The notes under the pieces were generated by a model, which was given only the letters and a program-made list of their open reading frames with translations, did not search any database and had not been told where the DNA came from. A stretch of DNA of 64,000 nucleotides from Streptomyces sp. MP131-18 (lineage in GTDB: Bacteria; Actinomycetota; Actinomycetes; Streptomycetales; Streptomycetaceae), in contig NZ_LZNS01000001.1 of assembly GCF_001984575.1 (NCBI RefSeq), positions 6,146,624-6,210,623 on the forward strand, given 5' to 3'. A program made the translations under genes and the position numbers. Each line of letters opens with the position of its first letter. Position 1 is the stretch's first letter. Below, one piece after another: positions 26,136 through 35,246 of the stretch.

Positions 26136-26538
26136 CGATCAGTGCCTTCAGGATCGTGGGGTCGGGGTGCGAGGCGGCGCGGCACTGCTCCTCGCGGGTC
26201 CCCCTCAGCTCGACATGCCCGCGGGCGTGCAGCTCCCCGAGCAGGGCGACGACGGTGCGCAGCGGCAGACCGAGGTGGGCCGACAGCTCCGCGACGGACA
26301 GCGGGCGGGCGCAGGCGCGCAGCAGCGCCGCCTGCTCGGGCGGCAGGTCCGCGGGGGCTGCGGACGTCGCGAAGACGAGCGTCGCCAGGTCGAACGCGGT
26401 GCGGGCGGCGACGAGGCGCAGCGGTGCGGGCGGCCCCTGGCCGCCGCGGGGGTCCGCGTCGCCCGCGGTGGCGGCGCGGGCCGTTCGTTCTTCCCGCCCG
26501 GGGCGGGCGGATCGTGGTGGCGCGTCGGGGTGCTGCAT
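26116..26538 (-). CDS. DUF742 protein (CvnC-type)
   Basis: A 140-aa protein whose C-terminal two thirds match DUF742: LPPEQAALLRACARPLSVAE and GLPLRTVVALLGELHARG form a winged-helix-like fold, ending DGLQRL. In conservons it couples the membrane kinase to the GTPase. The start was taken at the ATG 26538, six bases after GAGG; an ATG two codons upstream (26544) is possible. It is the first gene of the cvnC-cvnD-P450 operon; nothing like CvnA or CvnB lies upstream before glnA2. Confidence 0.78.
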   Translation of the reverse strand: MQHPDAPPRSARPGREERTARAATAGDADPRGGQGPPAPLRLVAARTAFDLATLVFATSAAPADLPPEQAALLRACARPLSVAELSAHLGLPLRTVVALLGELHARGHVELRGTREEQCRAASHPDPTILKALIDGLQRL

Positions 26539-26950
26539 GGGCATCCTCGTCGGACTCGCGGGCGGCGGGGCGGGAACGGCGGGCGGGCACGTGGGGTAGC
26601 GGAGTCGACTCGCCCGGTGACTGGGAGAGTAGGGGGCGGCCGGGGCGGGCCGCAGCAGCTTGGGGAAACGTCCCCCGGACGGGCGGCCGGCCGGGTCCCC
26701 CGGCGGATGAATCCGGCGGCTGCACCCCCGCTGACCTGCGGTTGGGCGGGTGCGGTCGGGCGCAATTCGCTGGGTACATGTATGGCCAAAGGTTGGTTCG
26801 GCCGTGCCCTCTTCCGTGCCCCACAATGGACGCGGGCCGTCCCGGTCGCGCATGCGCAACGCCGCCGAAATCCTGTGATGGGATGCTCGGGAGCCCCGCA
26901 GGACCCCGCGGCCGGGGACAGAGCCGTCTGACCAGCGAGGATGGGTGGAA
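26539..26950. other. Divergent intergenic region, cvnC to glnA2
   Basis: About 410 bases between divergent genes. I see no credible coding sequence or RNA gene. It must hold promoters in both directions, but I find no confident -35/-10 pair and no GlnR-type repeat upstream of the glutamine synthetase-like gene. Confidence 0.5.
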
Positions 26951-28312
26951 ATGGAGAAGCAGCAGGAGTTCGTACTCCGCACGCTGGAGGAGCGGGACAT
27001 CCGTTTTGTGCGCCTGTGGTTCACCGACGTGCTGGGCTTTCTCAAGTCCGTCGCCGTCGCCCCCGCCGAGCTTGAGCAGGCGTTCGAAGAGGGCATCGGC
27101 TTCGACGGCTCCGCCATCGAGGGATTCGCGCGCGTGCACGAGTCCGACATGATCGCGAAGCCCGCGCCCAGCACGTTCCAGATCCTGCCCTGGCGGGCCG
27201 AGTCCCCGGGCACCGCCCGGATGTTCTGCGACATCCTCATGCCCGACGGCTCCCCCTCGTACGCGGACCCGCGCTACGTCCTCAAGCGCGCCCTCGCCAA
27301 GAGCTCCGACCTCGGCTTCACCTTCTACATCCACCCGGAGATCGAGTTCTTCCTGCTGAACGACAAGCCGGTCGACGGCTCGCGCCCCACCCCGGCCGAC
27401 ACCTCCGGCTACTTCGACCACACCCCGCAGAACATCGGCATGGACTTCCGCAGGCAGGCCATCACCATGCTCGAATCCATGGGCATCTCGGTCGAGTTCT
27501 CGCACCACGAGGGCGCTCCCGGCCAGCAGGAGATCGATTTGCGGTACGCGGACGCCCTGTCGACCGCCGACAACATCATGACGTTCCGCCTGGTGATGAA
27601 GCAGGTCGCGCTGGAGCAGGGCGTGCAGGCCACGTTCATGCCCAAGCCGTTCTCCGAATACCCCGGCTCCGGCATGCACACCCACCTCTCGCTGTTCGAG
27701 GGCGACCGCAACGCCTTTCACGAGACCGGCGCCGAATACCAGCTGTCGAAGATCGGCCGCTCCTTCATCGCCGGCCTGCTCCGGCACGCCGGGGAGATCT
27801 CCGCCGTCACCAACCAGTGGGTCAACTCCTACAAGCGCATCTGGGGCGGCACCCAGCGCACCGCGGGCGCGGGCGGTGAGGCGCCCTCCTACATCTGCTG
27901 GGGCCACAACAACCGCTCCGCGCTGATCCGCGTGCCCATGTACAAGCCCGGCAAGACCGGCTCCACCCGCGTCGAGGTCCGCTCGCTCGACTCCGGCGCC
28001 AACCCCTACCTCTCCTACGCCGTGCTGCTCGCCGCGGGGCTGAAGGGCGTCGAGGGAGGGTACGAGCTGCCGCCGGGCGCCGAGGACGACGTGTGGGCCC
28101 TGTCCGACGGCGAACGCCGCGCCCTGGGCATCGAGCCGCTGCCGCAGAACCTGGGCGAGGCGATCCAGCTGATGCAGCGCAGCGAACTGGTCGCGGAGAC
28201 GCTCGGCGAGCACGTCTTCGACTTCTTTCTGCGCAACAAGCGCCAGGAGTGGGAGGAATACCGCTCCGAGGTGACCGCGTTCGAGCTGCGCAAAAACCTG
28301 CCGGTGCTGTAG
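26951..28312 (+). CDS. glnA2: Type I glutamine synthetase-like enzyme, GlnA2 (gamma-glutamylpolyamine synthetase type)
   Basis: A 453-aa glutamine-synthetase-fold ligase. N-terminal LWFTDVLGFLKSVAVAP and FDGSAIEGFARVHESDM, metal-binding PEIEFFLL and GSGMHTHLSLF, and the ATP region NSYKRIW are all present. The C-terminus lacks the NLYDLP adenylylation loop, reading LPQNLGEAIQLMQ instead. It closely resembles S. coelicolor GlnA2 as I remember it, which glutamylates polyamines rather than making glutamine. ATG 26951 gives the family-typical start MEKQQEFVLRTL; an in-frame GTG at 26945 is better placed relative to GAGG, so the start is uncertain by two codons. glnE follows 284 bases downstream. 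Confidence 0.9.
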   Translation: MEKQQEFVLRTLEERDIRFVRLWFTDVLGFLKSVAVAPAELEQAFEEGIGFDGSAIEGFARVHESDMIAKPAPSTFQILPWRAESPGTARMFCDILMPDGSPSYADPRYVLKRALAKSSDLGFTFYIHPEIEFFLLNDKPVDGSRPTPADTSGYFDHTPQNIGMDFRRQAITMLESMGISVEFSHHEGAPGQQEIDLRYADALSTADNIMTFRLVMKQVALEQGVQATFMPKPFSEYPGSGMHTHLSLFEGDRNAFHETGAEYQLSKIGRSFIAGLLRHAGEISAVTNQWVNSYKRIWGGTQRTAGAGGEAPSYICWGHNNRSALIRVPMYKPGKTGSTRVEVRSLDSGANPYLSYAVLLAAGLKGVEGGYELPPGAEDDVWALSDGERRALGIEPLPQNLGEAIQLMQRSELVAETLGEHVFDFFLRNKRQEWEEYRSEVTAFELRKNLPVL

Positions 28313-28596
28313 GGCTTGCCGCCCAGGAGGCCGCCTGCCGCGGCGCCGCGCCGCGCCGCGCCGCGCCGCCGGATCGTTCTCCCGCCGGGCTTCGTCCCGG
28401 CCCCGGGCCGTCACGTCCGGCCGGGGCCGGTCCGCCCCGGCCGGGGGCCCGCGCCGGACCGCGTCCGCGGGCCCGGCGGCCTCGCGGTCGCGGGAACGTG
28501 CCCGTGCCGTGCCGCCGGTGGCTACGCTCTACGCGGGGGCCGGCGCCGACCGGCCCCGCTGACCAGCGGAACTCCGCCACAGAGGGGACGAACGAC

Positions 28597-31590
28597 GTGC
28601 CGGTGGGTGGGCGAAAGGACAGCCGTTTCGGGCAACTTCTGCGCCGGGGGTTCACCGACCCCACGGCCGCCGGGCGGCTGCTCGACGACCCCGTGCTGCG
28701 CGCGGCCGCGGCCGACGGCGTGCTGCTTGACGCCCTCGGCGCCACCGCGGACCCCGACCTCGCGCTGCGCGGCCTGGCCCGGCTCGCCGAGGCGCAGAGC
28801 CGGGGTCCTGCCCTGCTGCTGGACACCCTCGCCGCCGCCAAGCCCCTGCGCGACCGGCTGCTCGCCGTGCTCGGCGCCTCGGAAGGGCTCGCCGACCACC
28901 TCGCCCGCCACCCGGACGACTGGCAGTCTCTCGTCGCCTTCGAAACGGCCGACCTGCACCCGGGCACCCAGGAGTTCGAGGCGGCGCTCGCCCCGGCCGC
29001 CGACGCCGACGCGCTGCGCGTCCACTACCGCCGGGCCCTGCTCACCATCGCCGCCCGCGACATCACGGGCACCACCGGCTTCGCCGAAACCGCCGCCGAG
29101 CTGGCCGACCTCGCCACCGCCACCCTGCGCACCGCGCTGCGCATCGCGGCCGACGCGGCCCCCGAGGACGCCGCGCGCTGCCGGCTCGCCGTCATCGGCA
29201 TGGGCAAGTGCGGGGGCCGGGAGCTGAACTACGTCTCCGACGTCGACGTCATCTTCGTCGCCGAGCCCGCCGAAGGCACCGAGGGCGCCGATGAGGGGCC
29301 CGCCCTCCAGGCCGCCACCCGGCTCGCCGCGCACATGATGCGCCTGTGCTCCGAGACCACCGCCGAGGGCACCATCTGGCCGGTCGACGCGAACCTCCGC
29401 CCCGAGGGGCGCAACGGCCCGCTGGTGCGCACCCTCAGCAGTCATCTCGCCTACTACCGCCGCTGGGCGAAGACGTGGGAGTTCCAGGCCCTGCTCAAGG
29501 CCCGCCCGGTCGCGGGCGACGCCGCCCTGGGCGACGACTACTGCGCGGCCGTGGCCCCCCTGGTCTGGCAGGCCGTCGAGCGCGAGAACTTCGTGCCCGA
29601 CGTGCAGCAGATGCGCCGCCGCGTCGAGGAGTCCATCCCGGCGGGCCAGGCCGAGCGCGAGCTGAAGCTCGGCCCCGGCGGGCTGCGCGACGTCGAGTTC
29701 GCCGTGCAGCTGCTCCAGCTCGTCCACGGCCGTACCGACACCTCGCTGCGCGCCGCCACCACCCTGGACGCGCTGGGCGCGCTCGCCGCCGGCGGCTACG
29801 TCGGCCGCCAGGACGCCGGCTCCCTCGACGCCTCCTACCGCTTCCTGCGCACCGCCGAGCACCGCATCCAGCTGTACCGCCTGCGCCGCACCCACCTGAT
29901 GCCCACGGACGACGCGGACCTGCGCCGCCTCGGCCGTTCCCTCGGCTTCACCGGCGAGCCGGTCCACGAGCTGACCGCGGCCTGGCGCCGCCACACCGCG
30001 GTGGTCCGCCGCCTGCACGAGAAGCTGTTCTACCGGCCGCTGCTCGACGCCGTCGCGCGGCTGGACGCGGGGCAGGTCGGCCTCGGCCAGGACGCCGCCC
30101 GCGAGCGCCTGGTGGCCCTCGGCTACGCCGACCCCGTCGCCGCCCTGCGCCACCTGGGCGCGCTCGCCTCGGGCGTCTCCCGCAAGGCCGCCATCCAACG
30201 CACCCTGCTGCCCGTGCTCCTCGACCGCTTCGCGGATTCCGCCGACCCCGACGCGGGTCTCCTCGGCTTCCGCAAGGTCTCGGACGCGCTCGGCACCAGC
30301 CCCTGGTACCTGCGGCTGCTGCGGGACGAGGGCGCCGCCGCGGAGAACCTGGCCCGGGTGCTCTCCGCCGGGCGCCTCGCCCCCGACCTGCTGCTGCGCG
30401 CCCCCGAGGCCGTGGCCCTGCTCGGCGACCCGGCCGGTCTCGCCCCGCGCCCGCTGCCCGCCCTCGGCCAGGAGATCCAGGCGGCCGTGCGCCGGGCGGA
30501 CACCCCCGAGGGCGCGGTCGCCGCCGCGCGCGGGGTGCGCCGCCGCGAGCTGTTCCGCACCGCGGCGGCCGACATCGTCGGCGCCTACGCCACGGGCGCC
30601 TCGTCCGCGGACGAGGCGCCCGGGCCCGTGCTCGACCGCGTCGGCGACGCCCTCACCGACATCAACGCGGCCACCGTGGCCGGGGCGCTCACCGCGGCCT
30701 TCGCCGCCCGCGCGGAGGCCGAGCCCCTGACGCGCATCGCCGTCATCGCCATGGGCCGCTTCGGCGGCCACGAGCTGAGCTACGGTTCGGACGCCGACGT
30801 GCTCTTCGTGCACGATCCGCTGCCCGGCGTTCCCGAACAGCGGGCCGCCGAGGCCGCGTTCGCCATCGTGAACGAGATGATCCGGCTGCTGCAACTGCCG
30901 AGCGTCGACCCGCCGCTGCTCGTCGACGCCGATCTGCGTCCTGAGGGCAGGAGCGGCCCGCTGGTCCGCTCGCTCGCCAGCTTCGCCGCCTACTACCGCC
31001 GCTGGTCCCTGACCTGGGAGAGCCAGGCGCTGCTGCGCGCCCAGCCCGTCGCGGGCGACGCGGATCTGGGGGAGCGGTTCATCGGGCTGATCGACCCGCT
31101 GCGCCACCCGCCGGGCGGGCCCGCCGAGGACGCGGTCCGCGAGATCAGGCGGCTGAAGGCACGGATGGAGGCGGAACGGATGCCGCGCGGCGCCGACCCG
31201 ACGACCCACACCAAGCTGGGCAGGGGCGGGCTCTCCGACATCGAGTGGACCGTTCAGCTGCTCCAGCTGCGGCATGCCCACGAGCTGCCCGCGCTGCGCA
31301 CCACGCGCACCCGCCGCGCGCTGGCCGCGGCCGCGGCGGCCGGGCTGCTCGACGCGGCGGACGCGGAGGTGCTGGACGAGGCGTGGCTGCTGGCCTCCCG
31401 GGTGCGGAACGCGGTGATGCTGGTCCGCGGCAGGCCGCAGGACACCTTCCCCGCCGACACCCGCGAATCGGCGGCCGTGGCCCGTTATCTGGGGTACGAG
31501 CCGGGCGAGGTCGGCCGGATGCTGGACGACTACCGGCGCACCACCCGCCGCGCGCGGGCCGTGGTGGAGCGGCTGTTCTACGAGGGCTGA
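28597..31590 (+). CDS. glnE: Glutamine synthetase adenylyltransferase/deadenylylase
   Basis: A 997-aa bifunctional enzyme that attaches and removes AMP on GlnA1. Two nucleotidyltransferase modules are visible: GMGKCGGRELNYVSDVDVIF in the N-terminal deadenylylase half and MGRFGGHELSYGSDADVLFV in the C-terminal half, each followed by the DLRPEGR motif (LRPEGRNGPLVRTL and DLRPEGRSGPLVRS). The GTG at 28597 follows GAGGGG and was chosen over longer in-frame readings that run back into glnA2. The upstream 280 bases include a run of CGCCG pentamers at about 28343-28371. The stop overlaps the convergent PAP2 gene by 13 bases. Confidence 0.95.
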   Translation: MPVGGRKDSRFGQLLRRGFTDPTAAGRLLDDPVLRAAAADGVLLDALGATADPDLALRGLARLAEAQSRGPALLLDTLAAAKPLRDRLLAVLGASEGLADHLARHPDDWQSLVAFETADLHPGTQEFEAALAPAADADALRVHYRRALLTIAARDITGTTGFAETAAELADLATATLRTALRIAADAAPEDAARCRLAVIGMGKCGGRELNYVSDVDVIFVAEPAEGTEGADEGPALQAATRLAAHMMRLCSETTAEGTIWPVDANLRPEGRNGPLVRTLSSHLAYYRRWAKTWEFQALLKARPVAGDAALGDDYCAAVAPLVWQAVERENFVPDVQQMRRRVEESIPAGQAERELKLGPGGLRDVEFAVQLLQLVHGRTDTSLRAATTLDALGALAAGGYVGRQDAGSLDASYRFLRTAEHRIQLYRLRRTHLMPTDDADLRRLGRSLGFTGEPVHELTAAWRRHTAVVRRLHEKLFYRPLLDAVARLDAGQVGLGQDAARERLVALGYADPVAALRHLGALASGVSRKAAIQRTLLPVLLDRFADSADPDAGLLGFRKVSDALGTSPWYLRLLRDEGAAAENLARVLSAGRLAPDLLLRAPEAVALLGDPAGLAPRPLPALGQEIQAAVRRADTPEGAVAAARGVRRRELFRTAAADIVGAYATGASSADEAPGPVLDRVGDALTDINAATVAGALTAAFAARAEAEPLTRIAVIAMGRFGGHELSYGSDADVLFVHDPLPGVPEQRAAEAAFAIVNEMIRLLQLPSVDPPLLVDADLRPEGRSGPLVRSLASFAAYYRRWSLTWESQALLRAQPVAGDADLGERFIGLIDPLRHPPGGPAEDAVREIRRLKARMEAERMPRGADPTTHTKLGRGGLSDIEWTVQLLQLRHAHELPALRTTRTRRALAAAAAAGLLDAADAEVLDEAWLLASRVRNAVMLVRGRPQDTFPADTRESAAVARYLGYEPGEVGRMLDDYRRTTRRARAVVERLFYEG

Positions 31591-32465
31591 ACGCGCGGTC
31601 CTTCCTGGCCCGGGGCGCCGACGCGCCGCGGCAGCCGGTAGCAGGACGCGCCGTACCACAAGCGGGCGACGGCGTAGCCGAAGGCGAGGCAGATCAGGCC
31701 GCCGACCGCGTCCAGCCAGAAGTGGTTCGCGGTTGCGACGATCACCAGCAGTGTGACGGCCGGGTAGAGCAGGCCGAGGACCTTCACCCACAGCGGCCGG
31801 GCGAGCACGAAGATCGTGACGCCGCACCACAGGGACCAGCCGATGTGCATGGACGGCATCGCCGCGTACTGATTGGACACCGATGCCATGGCGCTGCCCT
31901 CGGCCGAGAGCGAGCCCCACGTGTGGTGGACGCTGGCGGTGTCGATGAAGTCCATGCCCTCCATCAGCCGCGGCGGGGCCAGCGGGTAGAAGTAGTAGCC
32001 GAGCAGCGCGACGCCCGTGGTGGCGAACAGCACCAGGCGCGTGGCGCCGTACCGGCCGGGGTGGCTGCGGAACAGCCAGACGAGCACGGCGATCGTCACG
32101 ACGAAGTGCAGGGTGGCGTAGTAGTAGTTCATCGCCACGATGAGCCAGGTCACGCCCTCTATCGCATGGTTGACCGACCGCTCGAAGGCGAGGCCGAGGG
32201 CGTCCTGCACGTCCCAGATCCAGCGGGCGTGGTCCTGCGCCTGCTCCACGCGCGTGGGCGCGGCATTACGGATCACCGAGTAGATGCCGTAACTGAGCGC
32301 GATCAGCAGCAGCTCGAACCAGAGCCGGGGGCGTTTGGGGGTCCGCAGCGCGCTCAGGCGCCCGGGGGCGGGGGCGGCGGCCGTGTCCTCACTTCCCTCG
32401 GTCGCGGGTCCGGGTCCTGCCGGGTCCACTCGCTCAACTTTCGAACTGACACTGGTTGCCCCCAT
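31578..32465 (-). CDS. PAP2-superfamily (inositolphosphotransferase-like) membrane protein
   Basis: A 295-aa polytopic membrane protein with about six helices and PAP2-type active-site pieces: GYYFYPLAPPRL, AAMPSMHIGWSLW and ATANHFWLDAVGG, holding the two catalytic histidines and the aspartate. This arrangement matches the Aur1/inositolphosphotransferase branch more than soluble phosphatases. The substrate is likely a lipid phosphate or phosphoinositol head group. It lies between glnE and malR, and its C-terminus overlaps glnE by 13 bases on the opposite strand. Confidence 0.8.
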   Translation of the reverse strand: MGATSVSSKVERVDPAGPGPATEGSEDTAAAPAPGRLSALRTPKRPRLWFELLLIALSYGIYSVIRNAAPTRVEQAQDHARWIWDVQDALGLAFERSVNHAIEGVTWLIVAMNYYYATLHFVVTIAVLVWLFRSHPGRYGATRLVLFATTGVALLGYYFYPLAPPRLMEGMDFIDTASVHHTWGSLSAEGSAMASVSNQYAAMPSMHIGWSLWCGVTIFVLARPLWVKVLGLLYPAVTLLVIVATANHFWLDAVGGLICLAFGYAVARLWYGASCYRLPRRVGAPGQEGPRVQPS

Positions 32466-32621
32466 GGGCCAACAGTCTGCCAGAGGTCGGCGCTCGCCCG
32501 ATCATCCTCCGGTCTGGTCTTAGACCTGCCCCCTCATCCGGGCGGTGGAGGAATCCCCGCCGGGTCCCGCGCCGGCGCGTCCGCGGCCTCCGCGGCAGCT
32601 CAGCCGCCGGTCAGCCGCCGG

Positions 32622-33650
32622 TCAGGCGCGCTGTATGACCGGCGCGGTGGCGGTGGAGCCGCGGACGACCAGCTCCGGCATGAACACGAATTCGCTGTGC
32701 GGGGCCGGCGTCCCGCCGACCTCTTCGAGCAGCGCGCGGACCGCGGCCTGCCCCATCGCGGGCACCGGCTGGCGGATCGTGGTGAGCGGCGGATCGGTGA
32801 ACGCGATCAGCGGCGAGTCGTCGAAGCCGATGACCGAGCAGTGCTCCGGCACGGAAAGACCTTGCTGCCGCGCGGCACGGATCGCGCCGAGGGCCATCAT
32901 GTCGCTGGCGCAGATCACCGCCGTGCACTCCCGGGACAGCAGCGCGAGGGTGGCGGCCTGGCCGCCCTCCAGCGTGTACAGGGAGTGCTCGATCAGCCGT
33001 CTGGCCTCGGCCGCGGGCACCTGCAACTCCTCCTCCATCCCGCGCACGAAGCCCTCGATCTTGCGCTGCACCGGCACGAACCTGGCCGGGCCGAGCGCGA
33101 GGCCGATCCTGCGGTGGCCGAGCGAGCCGAGGTGGGTGACGGCGAGCCGCATCGCGGCCCGGTCGTCCGGGGAGACGAACGGCGCCCGCACCTTCGGCGA
33201 GAACCCGTTGATCAGCACGAACGGCACGCCGTGCCCGCGCAGCCGCTCGTAGCGCTCCATGTCGGCGCTGGTGTCCGCGTGCAGGCCGGAGATGAAGATG
33301 ATCCCGGCGACGCCGCGCTCCACCAGCATGCCGGTCAGCTCGTCCTCGGTGGAGCCGCCCGGCGTCTGGGTGGCCAGCACCGGCGTGTAGCCCTGACGGG
33401 TGAGCGCCTGGCAGATGACTTGCGCAAAGGCGGGAAAGATCGGGTTCTCCAGCTCCGGGGTGATCAGTCCGACGAGCCCGGCGCTCCGCTTCTGCAGTCG
33501 CGCGGGCCGCTCGTATCCCAGCAGGTCGAGCGCCGTCAGGACGGATTCGCGGGTGGCGGAGGCGACTCCCGGTTTGCCGTTGAGCACACGGCTGACGGTC
33601 GCTTCGCTGACCCCCGCCTGGGCTGCGATGTCAGCTAGCCGTGCGGTCAC
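32622..33650 (-). CDS. malR: LacI-family repressor of the maltose operon (MalR-like)
   Basis: A 342-aa LacI/GalR regulator. The helix-turn-helix with hinge reads RLADIAAQAGVSEATVSRVL NGK, and the sugar-binding domain contains SAGLVGLITPELENPIFPAF and FVLINGFSPKVRAPFVSPDD. It is divergent from malE with a 249-base gap carrying an inverted repeat of the CTTGCAG type at 33763. In S. coelicolor the equivalent protein represses malEFG and amylase genes and is relieved by maltodextrins. A paralogue with the same recognition helix lies at 39034. Confidence 0.9.
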   Translation of the reverse strand: MTARLADIAAQAGVSEATVSRVLNGKPGVASATRESVLTALDLLGYERPARLQKRSAGLVGLITPELENPIFPAFAQVICQALTRQGYTPVLATQTPGGSTEDELTGMLVERGVAGIIFISGLHADTSADMERYERLRGHGVPFVLINGFSPKVRAPFVSPDDRAAMRLAVTHLGSLGHRRIGLALGPARFVPVQRKIEGFVRGMEEELQVPAAEARRLIEHSLYTLEGGQAATLALLSRECTAVICASDMMALGAIRAARQQGLSVPEHCSVIGFDDSPLIAFTDPPLTTIRQPVPAMGQAAVRALLEEVGGTPAPHSEFVFMPELVVRGSTATAPVIQRA

Positions 33651-33762
33651 AGTTCGGGACTGTACCTGTCGTGGATCGCCGTGCCCACCGGGGGAGGGGA
33701 AACTGTACCGGAATGTATGAATTTAGGCGCTTGCCCGGCGTTCGAGCGCCCTCGAAACGAGT

Positions 33763-33783
33763 CTTGCAGCAAATTGCCGCAAG
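33763..33783. promoter_or_regulatory. MalR-type operator in the malR-malE gap
   Basis: CTTGCAGC-N5-GCCGCAAG is an inverted repeat with one mismatch between 8-base arms. CTTGCAG is the element recognised by MalR/Reg1 in Streptomyces as I recall. A further CTTGC lies at 33730. The site lies 117 bases upstream of malE and 112 bases upstream of malR, suited to control both directions. Confidence 0.7.
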
Positions 33784-33899
33784 GTCTTTCCAAAAAGGGC
33801 GGCCGCTGTTACTTTCCTGACCGGCCCGGCGCGGCAGTGGCGCGGCGCATAAGGTGGACACATCCCCTTGAAACGGGCGTAACGTTTGAAGGAGTTCAC

Positions 33900-35150
33900 A
33901 TGCGGCGCAGCATAGGGACGACGGCCGTCGTTGCGGCACTGGCTCTTGCGGCAACAGCTTGCGGAAGCGACGGCGACGAGGGGGGCGGGGGCGCCGACGG
34001 TGAGCTTTCCGGCACCGTCACCTACTGGGACACCTCCAACGAGACGGAGGCCGAGGTCTTCCAGGCCGTGGCCGAGGACTTCGAGGAGCAGCACCCCGGG
34101 GTCACCGTCGACTACGTGAACATAGGCTTCGACGACGCGCAGAACCGCTTCAAGAACGCCGCGGGCGCCAACGAGGCGCCCGACGTCATGCGCACCGAGG
34201 TCGCCTGGGTGGCCGACTTCGCCAGCCTCGGCTACCTCTACCCGCTGGACGACACCGCCGCGCTCGACGACCAGGACGACTTCCTGGACGAAGCCTGGGC
34301 CAGCACCCAGTACGACGGCCAGACCTGGGCCGTCCCGCAGGTCACCGACACCCTCGCACTGTTCTACAACCAGGCGCTGCTGGACGAGGCGGGCGTCGAG
34401 CCGCCCGCATCCCTCGCCGAGGTCGAGGACGCCACCGCCGCCTTCGAGGAGGCGGGCACCACCCCGCTGTACGTCCGCGGCGACGACCCGTACTGGTTCC
34501 TGCCGTTCCTCTACGGCGAGGGCGGCGATCTGGTGGACGCCGAGGCGCAGCAGGTCACCGTCGACGACGCGGCCGGGGTCGCCGCGTTCGAGCAGATGCA
34601 GGGCCTGATCGACTCCGGGGCCGCCATCACGGACACCAGCGAGGGCTGGGAGAACATGATGTCGTCCTTCGCGAACGGCGACGTCGCCATGATGATCAAC
34701 GGCCCCTGGGCCATCGCCGACGCCACCGCCGCCCTCGGCGAGGACCTGGGCGTCGCGCCCGTCCCGGCCGGTGGCGAGGCGCAGGGCTCGCCCCTCGGCG
34801 GCTGGAACTACGGCGTCTACGCCGGCACCCCGGACGCCGACGCGTCCTTCGAGTTCGTCAAGTACATGGCCGCCGCGGAAACGCAGACGCGCATCACCGA
34901 GGAGCTGAGCCTGCTGCCCACCCGCGCCTCCGTCTACGAGGACCCGGCCGTCCAGGGCAACGAGATGGTGCAGTTCTTCAAGCCGGCCGTGGACGTCGCG
35001 CACGAGCGCCCCTGGATTCCCGAGGCGCAGTCCCTCTTCGAGCCGCTGCGCGTCTCCATCGAGGCCATGCTGACCGGCTCCGCCGCACCGGATGAGGCCG
35101 CCTCCGACACCGGGGACGCCTACCGCGACCTCCTTGAGGACTGGAGCTGA
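33900..35150 (+). CDS. malE: Maltose/maltodextrin-binding lipoprotein
   Basis: A 416-aa extracellular solute-binding protein with a lipobox LAATACGS (Cys near residue 21). Typical MalE features follow: VTYWDTSNETEAEVF, FKNAAGANEAPDVMRTE, WAVPQVTDTLALFYN and MINGPWAIADA. The ATG at 33900 is preceded by GAAGGAG. It heads malEFG-aglA; malF begins 96 bases later. It delivers maltose and maltodextrins to MalFG, with energy presumably from a distant MsiK ATPase. Confidence 0.93.
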   Translation: MRRSIGTTAVVAALALAATACGSDGDEGGGGADGELSGTVTYWDTSNETEAEVFQAVAEDFEEQHPGVTVDYVNIGFDDAQNRFKNAAGANEAPDVMRTEVAWVADFASLGYLYPLDDTAALDDQDDFLDEAWASTQYDGQTWAVPQVTDTLALFYNQALLDEAGVEPPASLAEVEDATAAFEEAGTTPLYVRGDDPYWFLPFLYGEGGDLVDAEAQQVTVDDAAGVAAFEQMQGLIDSGAAITDTSEGWENMMSSFANGDVAMMINGPWAIADATAALGEDLGVAPVPAGGEAQGSPLGGWNYGVYAGTPDADASFEFVKYMAAAETQTRITEELSLLPTRASVYEDPAVQGNEMVQFFKPAVDVAHERPWIPEAQSLFEPLRVSIEAMLTGSAAPDEAASDTGDAYRDLLEDWS

Positions 35151-35246
35151 GCGAGGTGGCACCGGCAACCGCGTCCGCGCGGTCACCCCGCGGAGCACGG
35201 AAGCGAGCGGCGCACCCCGCGCCGCGGGCACGAAGGGCCGACAACC

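Noticed and set aside
26539..26950. Search for CvnA or CvnB fragments upstream of cvnC
   Set aside because: All frames in this gap lack histidine-kinase or Roadblock motifs; the conservon is taken as incomplete rather than frameshifted.
28341..28371. CGCCG pentamer run between glnA2 and glnE
   Set aside because: Short, GC-only and non-coding; likely simple slippage rather than a regulatory element.
28522..31920. Very long open frame antisense to glnE
   Set aside because: GC-rich third positions keep the antisense frame open; it is Gly/Arg-rich without motifs, and glnE has clear nucleotidyltransferase signatures.
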